Positions 32,521-37,112 of a stretch of 37,112 bases of DNA are shown piece after piece. This DNA is from Sporomusa malonica. Lineage in GTDB: Bacteria > Bacillota > Negativicutes > Sporomusales > Sporomusaceae. The DNA is taken from NCBI RefSeq assembly GCF_900176355.1, contig NZ_FWXI01000032.1, positions 1 to 37,112 on the forward strand, written 5' to 3'. The translations under genes were made by a program, and so were the position numbers. The notes beneath the pieces are model-generated. The model did not search any database, was not told the DNA's origin, and was given only the letters and a program-made list of their open reading frames with translations. Position 1 is the stretch's first letter, and each line of letters begins with the position of its first letter.

Positions 32521-35454
32521 ATGTCCTTTAAGACTGGCCAAACCTACCATGGATTTAAGCTATTAGACGCTAAGCATGTGGCAGAGATTAACTCGGATGC
32601 CATGCTGTTTTTGCATAAGCAAAGCGGCGCGCGCTTGTTATACTTAGGCAACGATGATGATAACAAGGTGTTCTCTATTACCTTTCGTACCCCGCCTGAA
32701 GATTCAACTGGTGTACCGCATATTGTCGAGCACTCAGTCTTGTGTGGTTCGCGCAAATTCCCGATTAAAGAGCCCTTTGTCGAACTAGTCAAAGGTTCAC
32801 TCAATACTTTTCTTAATGCAATGACCTTTCCGGATAAGACCATGTATCCAGTTGCCAGCCGCAATGATAAGGATTTCCGTAACCTGATGGATGTGTATCT
32901 GGACGCCGTATTTTATCCTAATATGTTGAAAACTCCAGAGATACTCATGCAGGAAGGCTGGCACTATGAATTGCCTGATAGAGAGGCTGAACTGACCTAT
33001 AAAGGTGTTGTCTATAATGAAATGAAAGGCGTATTCTCCTCGCCTGACGCTATTTTAGAACATCAGATTTACGCCGCTCTATTTCCTGACACTACCTATG
33101 GCGTTGAGTCAGGCGGTGACCCTGATTATATCCCTGAACTGACGCAAGAACAGTTTGTTCTCTTTCATAAAAAATACTACCACCCCTCCAATAGCTATAT
33201 CTTCCTTTACGGTGATCTTGATTTAGACGATAACCTCAAATTCATAAATGAGGCTTATCTTAAAGACTTTGCTGCGGCCAAAATCGATTCGGAAATCCTG
33301 CTGCAAAAGCCGTTTAAAGAAACAGTTGTAAAAGTAGTTGATTATCCGGTATCACCGGAGGAATCTACCAAAGATAAAACCTTCATCACCCTCAATATTG
33401 CAGCCGGTAAAGCCACCGATCCCGAAAGTTACCTTGGCCTGATGATGCTGGAGCATATTCTGCTGGAGACGCCGGCCGCACCACTCAAAAAAGCACTGTT
33501 AGACGCTGGGTTGGGCAAAGAGGTATTTGGCAGCTACAGTAAGAGTATTCTGCAGCCGACAATGACGGTCGGTGTCAGCGGCGCAAATGCCGATCAGGTT
33601 GATGCTTTTAAAGACACAATTACCGCTGCCCTGCAAAAATTGGCAACCGATGGCTTAGACAAAAAACTAGTCGAATCGTCGGTAAATATTTTTGAATTCC
33701 ACCTCAGGGAAGCCAACTATGGCAACCGTCCCAAAGGGCTTGTGTATAACATGAAGTGTCTTGATAGCTGGCTGTATGATCAGGACCCGCTCATCCATCT
33801 TGCCTATGAACCGGCGCTGGCTAAAATTAAGCGGCAATACAAGAACGGCTACTTTGAACAACTCATACAATCTTGCCTAATCAACAATAGCCACCAGGCC
33901 CTGGTTGCCTTAAAACCGAATAGTGAAATCGGTGCACAAAAGACTGCCGAGCTAAAACAGAAGCTGGCTGATTATAAAGCCAGTCTCAGTGAGGCCGAGT
34001 TGGAGACACTGATTAAACAGACAAAGGCATTAAAGGAGCGCCAGGAAGCGTCCGATTCGCCTGAGGCGCTTGAGTCAATTCTGCTTTTAGAATTAAAGGA
34101 TATTGACCCCAAGGCAGAAGAACTGATAACAGTTGAGCAGAAGGAACACGGAGTGACGGCTCTGTTACATCCTATGTTTACCAACCAGATTGCCTATGTC
34201 AATCTTTACTTTAACACCTCCGCAGTTGCAGAGTCTGAGCTCCCCTATTTATTTCTTTTAGCGGATATTTTGGGTAAAGTAGATACGCAGAAATACCCGT
34301 ATACTGAACTGGCCAAAGAGATTAACATTCATACTGGCGGTTTTGCCTATGACGTGTTTGCGTATTCAGAGAACGGCGATGACCAGACGTTTGCGCCCAT
34401 GTTTAGGGTTAAAGCCAAAGCGCTTGTCAGCAAGCTGCCAGAGATGTTCGGGCTTTTAGGTGATGTAACCGGCGGCAGCCTGTTTAATGATAATAACAGG
34501 CTCAAAGAGCTTATTCGCGAAACCAAAGCTGCATGGGATACGGCGTTATTCCGCCGTGGACAGCAGGTTGTTGCCAGCCGGCTGTTATCCTATGTATCGC
34601 CTGTTGCCAAGTATAATGAGGTTGGCCTGCTGACCTACTATAAGTTTATTGCCGCACTGGAAGATAGCCTGGAAACTAAGGTAAACGAAATTGGTCAGAC
34701 GCTGTCAGCTGTGGCGCAAACCGTATTTAATAAAGATAATCTTCTGATAGGCATCACCTGTACCCAAGAAGACTATGAAAAATTTCGCCAGAGCGTTCCT
34801 GTACTTAATGAAAAGCTGGGATCAAGGCAGTTTAAGCCTGTTAAATATAGCTTCAAAGCACAGGCCCTTAACGAAGGCCTCCTGACCTCCGGTAAGGTGC
34901 AATATGTTGCCAAAGGTGCCAATTTCCACCGTCTTGGCTACAAGTATCATGGCAGCATGAAGGTGCTTGAGACCATTTTACGCTATGATTATCTCTGGAA
35001 CCGCATTCGGGTTCAGGGTGGCGCATATGGCGCATTTGCTCAGTTTGACCGAAGCGGCAATGTTGTATTTGGCTCCTATCGGGACCCTAACCTGGCCGAA
35101 ACCATTAAGGTATATGACGAGACTGTTGAATATCTGAATAACTTTACAAACCAGCAGGTCAGCAAGCGGGAAATGACCAAATACATCATTGGTACCATGA
35201 GCACCATGGATTCGCCGCTGACGCCGCAGATGAAAGGCGAGCGTGCCGACGCTGCTTATATACGTAACATTAGCCAGGCTGATTTGCAGCAGGAACGGGA
35301 TGAAATATTGTCCACAAGGCAGGACGACATCAAAAAACTGGCCAATGTAGTCGATGCTGTGATGACCGCCAACGTGTTGTGCGTTTTGGGCGGCGAGCAA
35401 AAAATCAAAGCCAGCAAAGAATTGTTCGGTAAGCTAATTACTGTGATTGAATAA
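32521..35454 (+). CDS. M16C zinc metallopeptidase (PreP/falcilysin-like)
   Basis: A 977-residue insulinase-family peptidase of the single-chain M16C group. The inverted zinc motif HIVEH is H67-x-x-E70-H71 and the third ligand is Glu167 in YNEMKGVF. Two M16 halves (about 1-450 and 530-977) are joined by a Lys/Glu-rich helical hinge near 470-525, giving the closed-chamber fold that degrades short unfolded peptides. The later landmarks are RVQGGAYGAFAQFDRSG and YIRNISQADL. There is no signal peptide, so it is probably cytoplasmic peptide clearance. Length fits PreP-like bacterial members (about 970). The downstream neighbour is a dispersed-repeat-like palindrome. Confidence 0.94.
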   Translation: MSFKTGQTYHGFKLLDAKHVAEINSDAMLFLHKQSGARLLYLGNDDDNKVFSITFRTPPEDSTGVPHIVEHSVLCGSRKFPIKEPFVELVKGSLNTFLNAMTFPDKTMYPVASRNDKDFRNLMDVYLDAVFYPNMLKTPEILMQEGWHYELPDREAELTYKGVVYNEMKGVFSSPDAILEHQIYAALFPDTTYGVESGGDPDYIPELTQEQFVLFHKKYYHPSNSYIFLYGDLDLDDNLKFINEAYLKDFAAAKIDSEILLQKPFKETVVKVVDYPVSPEESTKDKTFITLNIAAGKATDPESYLGLMMLEHILLETPAAPLKKALLDAGLGKEVFGSYSKSILQPTMTVGVSGANADQVDAFKDTITAALQKLATDGLDKKLVESSVNIFEFHLREANYGNRPKGLVYNMKCLDSWLYDQDPLIHLAYEPALAKIKRQYKNGYFEQLIQSCLINNSHQALVALKPNSEIGAQKTAELKQKLADYKASLSEAELETLIKQTKALKERQEASDSPEALESILLLELKDIDPKAEELITVEQKEHGVTALLHPMFTNQIAYVNLYFNTSAVAESELPYLFLLADILGKVDTQKYPYTELAKEINIHTGGFAYDVFAYSENGDDQTFAPMFRVKAKALVSKLPEMFGLLGDVTGGSLFNDNNRLKELIRETKAAWDTALFRRGQQVVASRLLSYVSPVAKYNEVGLLTYYKFIAALEDSLETKVNEIGQTLSAVAQTVFNKDNLLIGITCTQEDYEKFRQSVPVLNEKLGSRQFKPVKYSFKAQALNEGLLTSGKVQYVAKGANFHRLGYKYHGSMKVLETILRYDYLWNRIRVQGGAYGAFAQFDRSGNVVFGSYRDPNLAETIKVYDETVEYLNNFTNQQVSKREMTKYIIGTMSTMDSPLTPQMKGERADAAYIRNISQADLQQERDEILSTRQDDIKKLANVVDAVMTANVLCVLGGEQKIKASKELFGKLITVIE

Positions 35455-35468
35455 AAGAGAGACTTAAA

Positions 35469-35533
35469 GATTGCCACGCTATCGCTCGCAATGACGACCC
35501 AACTGTGGTCATTGCGAGCACAGCGTGGCAATC
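35469..35533. repeat. REP/MITE-like palindrome of the GATTGCCACGC...GTCATTGCGAG type
   Basis: Outer arms GATTGCCACGCT and AGCGTGGCAATC and inner arms GCTCGCAATGAC and GTCATTGCGAGC form a long hairpin with a 12-13-base loop. Core words such as CATTGCGAGC and TTGCCACGC belong to a well-known class of dispersed intergenic palindromes in many bacteria. Only one copy is in this window. It lies between convergent genes and could also terminate both. Confidence 0.75.
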
Positions 35534-35543
35534 ATTTTCCCCA

Positions 35544-35834
35544 TTACTCAGTTAGAACTCCCTGCAAGAGTAAGCTATCGTCAGTTTCCCAAGACTCAAC
35601 AATACACTTAGCGGTACGGTAATCAAAACCCATACCCATTAAATAGCTCATAAGCGCCAGCTCGGTCATGGCATGGCGCGGATTTGTGCCTTCAAGCTCT
35701 TTTAGCCCGTGACGAATGGCAGGTTCAACCTGTAACAAAAAATAACCGGCAGTAAGTGATTGCCCGGGAACCAGCTGAAAGACTGGATTTTGCCTGGAAC
35801 TGCGTCCTGATAGTATGTTTTGGTATCTTGCCAT
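35544..35834 (-). CDS. Small conserved-looking hypothetical protein, 96 residues
   Basis: I do not recognise this family. The product has a basic N-terminus (MARYQNILSGRSSRQNP), then a helical body with GYFLLQVEPAIRHGLKELEG, HAMTELALMSYLMGMGFDY and a C-terminal KCIVESWETDDSLLLQG. It is a soluble helical protein with one Cys. AAGGAGG lies seven bases before the ATG and strongly supports translation. It is transcribed alone, towards the repeat palindrome. The region upstream (35835-35938) is A/T-rich and probably holds its promoter. Confidence 0.72.
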   Translation of the reverse strand: MARYQNILSGRSSRQNPVFQLVPGQSLTAGYFLLQVEPAIRHGLKELEGTNPRHAMTELALMSYLMGMGFDYRTAKCIVESWETDDSLLLQGVLTE

Positions 35835-35938
35835 TATGTTGCCTCCTTATGGCTTTTACTATAGTTTATGTTATTATCCAGAAGTGTGTGTTATGTTAAG
35901 AATTAAATAATAAAATTCGATATATAAAGTAGACTTAG

Positions 35939-36054
35939 CTTCAGATGGGGTTTTAACCCCATCTGAAGGTTAGTCGCCCTTATCCAGGGACTTAGCCGCT
36001 CTTAACTCCCACTTGTAGAAGTGGGAGTCTTAGAGCGGGTTAGTCATCGGATAA
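35939..36054. other. Structured non-coding element: two adjoining hairpins
   Basis: First hairpin 35939-35968: CTTCAGATGGGG and CCCCATCTGAAG with loop TTTTAA. Second, 35979-36054: nested pairs TTATCC/GGATAA, CCGCTCT/AGAGCGG and CTCCCACTT/AAGTGGGAG with loop GTAG. The 8-bp word GGTTAGTC occurs at 35968-35975 and again at 36038-36045, flanking most of the second structure. This is either a mobile palindromic element (IS200/IS605-derived ends have such folds) or a structured leader RNA. Confidence 0.5.
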
Positions 36055-36128
36055 AGAGATGCAGCAGGAAAGAGGCAAAGCAGGCCAAATATAATAGGTA
36101 AGATGGTTCCGAAAGGTGGAGCACACAC

Positions 36129-37112
36129 ATGAGCGTAATCAACATTAATACTAGCAGTATTCCGCCGATAGCGCCGCTCAAGCCAGAAACGGCAGGGAAT
36201 CAGGCGGTCAATCCAGAGACTGCTGCTCAGGTTCGCCAGAATGCTGCTGGCCAAATGACGGTGCCTACCCAGGCGGCGTTGTTAGCACTTGAAAGCTTTA
36301 TTACGAGTGAATTATCCGAGCTTAGTCAAACAATGGCCAGCAGAGCGGCGCTTATTAATAGTTTGCCGCCTGAACTTAAAGAGTTAGTACAAACCATTTT
36401 CCGCCAAGCGCAAACAGCGCAAACGGTTTTGCCTGAAGGATTGGCAGCGCTACTAAAATCATCACGGACAGCGGCAGAAAAATTGACCATGCTGGCAGCT
36501 GCGCTGGAAACAGCAGCTGCCGAAACACCAACAAGCAATCAGCCGGCTTTGCGGGAACTTGCCAGCACCTGGCAGAATACGATTCCGGCGGACCTTAAAG
36601 CCGTTGCTAAAGTATTGCGTGAAATGGCTGCCGCAATACCCACGCCGGATAGAGCTACGGCTGGACGTCAGGACATGACGGCAGTAGTTGTTCAGCCAAG
36701 CGGATTAGGGAGTGAGGCTCAGGATACAGTGCCAGTGCCAACTCAACAAAAAGGGTTAACAGGTAAACAGGATGAGCAAGCCACTTCATTAGTCAAATCT
36801 AATGTCCCGGACACTGCGGCCGATATGCCATCTGCGGATCAGCCGAAAGGAAATATGCTAGAGCGTCCCCAGGATATGCCGACAACAGCAAATATGCCAG
36901 GACGTACTATGACAGATCAGAAGGATCTTGTTAATTTGCTGAAAAATATCCTCAACCGGCCAGAGTTGGTTAATGCCCTGCCGCCAGAAGTTAAGAAAAT
37001 GATTCAAAGCCTGCTGCGTCAGCCAGAGTTTTCACAACCCGGCCAAAGCGCGCAACCCGGCCAAAGCGCGCAACCCAGCCAAGCCGCGCAACCCAGCCAA
37101 GCCGCGCAACCC
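36129..37112 (+). CDS. Gln/Pro/Ala-rich protein, 3' end outside window
   Basis: ATG 36129, with AAAGGTGGAG eight bases upstream, opens a frame that stays open to the last base: 328 residues are visible. The protein has two related helical units, ALINSLPPELKELVQTIFRQ near residue 76 and ELVNALPPEVKKMIQSLLRQ near residue 288. These are joined by a Pro/Ala/Gln/Thr-rich linker, and the frame ends in repeats of Q-P-(G/S)-Q-(S/A)-A. The composition resembles flagellar hook-length (FliK-like) or YlqG-type proteins, which in Bacillus lie before an FlhB-like small gene; that is a weak suggestion. There is no signal peptide. The C-terminal domain that would decide its identity is missing. Confidence 0.7.
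   Translation, partial: MSVININTSSIPPIAPLKPETAGNQAVNPETAAQVRQNAAGQMTVPTQAALLALESFITSELSELSQTMASRAALINSLPPELKELVQTIFRQAQTAQTVLPEGLAALLKSSRTAAEKLTMLAAALETAAAETPTSNQPALRELASTWQNTIPADLKAVAKVLREMAAAIPTPDRATAGRQDMTAVVVQPSGLGSEAQDTVPVPTQQKGLTGKQDEQATSLVKSNVPDTAADMPSADQPKGNMLERPQDMPTTANMPGRTMTDQKDLVNLLKNILNRPELVNALPPEVKKMIQSLLRQPEFSQPGQSAQPGQSAQPSQAAQPSQAAQP
37033..37112 (+). repeat. 18-bp tandem repeat in coding sequence
   Basis: Four full copies of an 18-bp unit of the form CGCAACCC-(G/A)-GCCAA-(A/G)-(G/C)-CG and the start of a fifth run to the window edge. The first pair and second pair are each nearly identical, so there are two subtypes. The unit encodes six residues (Q-P-G/S-Q-S/A-A); the array keeps the frame open. 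The true number of copies is not visible. Confidence 0.9.

Noticed and set aside
37033..37112. CRISPR array
   Set aside because: The repeats are contiguous 18-bp units in frame within a coding sequence, with no spacers.

Overview
This window looks like chromosomal DNA of an anaerobic, spore-forming, methylotrophic or acetogenic bacterium of the Sporomusa type (Negativicutes). That placement is an inference. It rests on Firmicutes-like strong AAGGAGG ribosome sites with frequent GTG and TTG starts, a pdu-type microcompartment operon, two corrinoid-protein loci with a non-pyrrolysine MttB-family methyltransferase, a PocR-AraC regulator, many chemotaxis and sensor proteins, and an M16C peptidase. 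I see no tRNA, rRNA, CRISPR array, prophage or complete insertion sequence.

Layout. 1-1.7 kb: tail of a bacterial microcompartment operon (pduS 3' end, pduT, pduU, pduV). 1.8-5.2 kb: a stand-alone receiver protein, a PHP-family histidinol-phosphatase-like enzyme and a dCache chemoreceptor. 5.3-6.5 kb (minus): a second PHP enzyme followed by a VOC protein. 6.7-10.7 kb: glycogen synthase and glycogen phosphorylase, overlapping. 10.8-14.3 kb: a receiver-PAS-histidine kinase (minus), a small gene behind a Fur box, a CBO0543-like membrane protein, and a soluble MCP-like protein (minus). 14.4-17.9 kb (minus): gluQ, an EamA transporter and a half-cupin in one tight operon, then a uracil permease.

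18.2-22.4 kb: an operon of an APH/choline-kinase-fold kinase, an MttB-family methyltransferase, a corrinoid protein and a methyl-H4folate:corrinoid methyltransferase. This is a complete path for moving a methyl group from a quaternary amine to tetrahydrofolate. 22.5-25.7 kb: a secreted PHP/CehA-type metallohydrolase with AT-rich composition, and a HAD phosphatase. 25.8-29.1 kb: a divergent UbiX-like flavoprotein, a DUF1638 protein, a PocR-AraC regulator and a second corrinoid protein with no methyltransferase beside it. 29.1-30.4 kb: a promoter-terminator unit with a 16-residue ORF, two small unrecognised proteins facing each other across a 56-bp perfect palindrome, and terminators. 30.4-35.5 kb: a PrpR-type sigma-54 activator (minus) and a large M16C peptidase. 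35.5-37.1 kb: a dispersed-repeat-like palindrome, a small unknown gene, a structured non-coding stretch, and the start of a Gln/Pro-rich protein that runs off the window in an 18-bp tandem repeat.

The part most likely to hold something undescribed is 18.2-29.1 kb. There, corrinoid methyl-transfer genes sit with a kinase, a secreted PHP hydrolase, a HAD phosphatase, an altered UbiX and DUF1638. This suggests catabolism of a methylated, possibly phosphorylated or aromatic compound.
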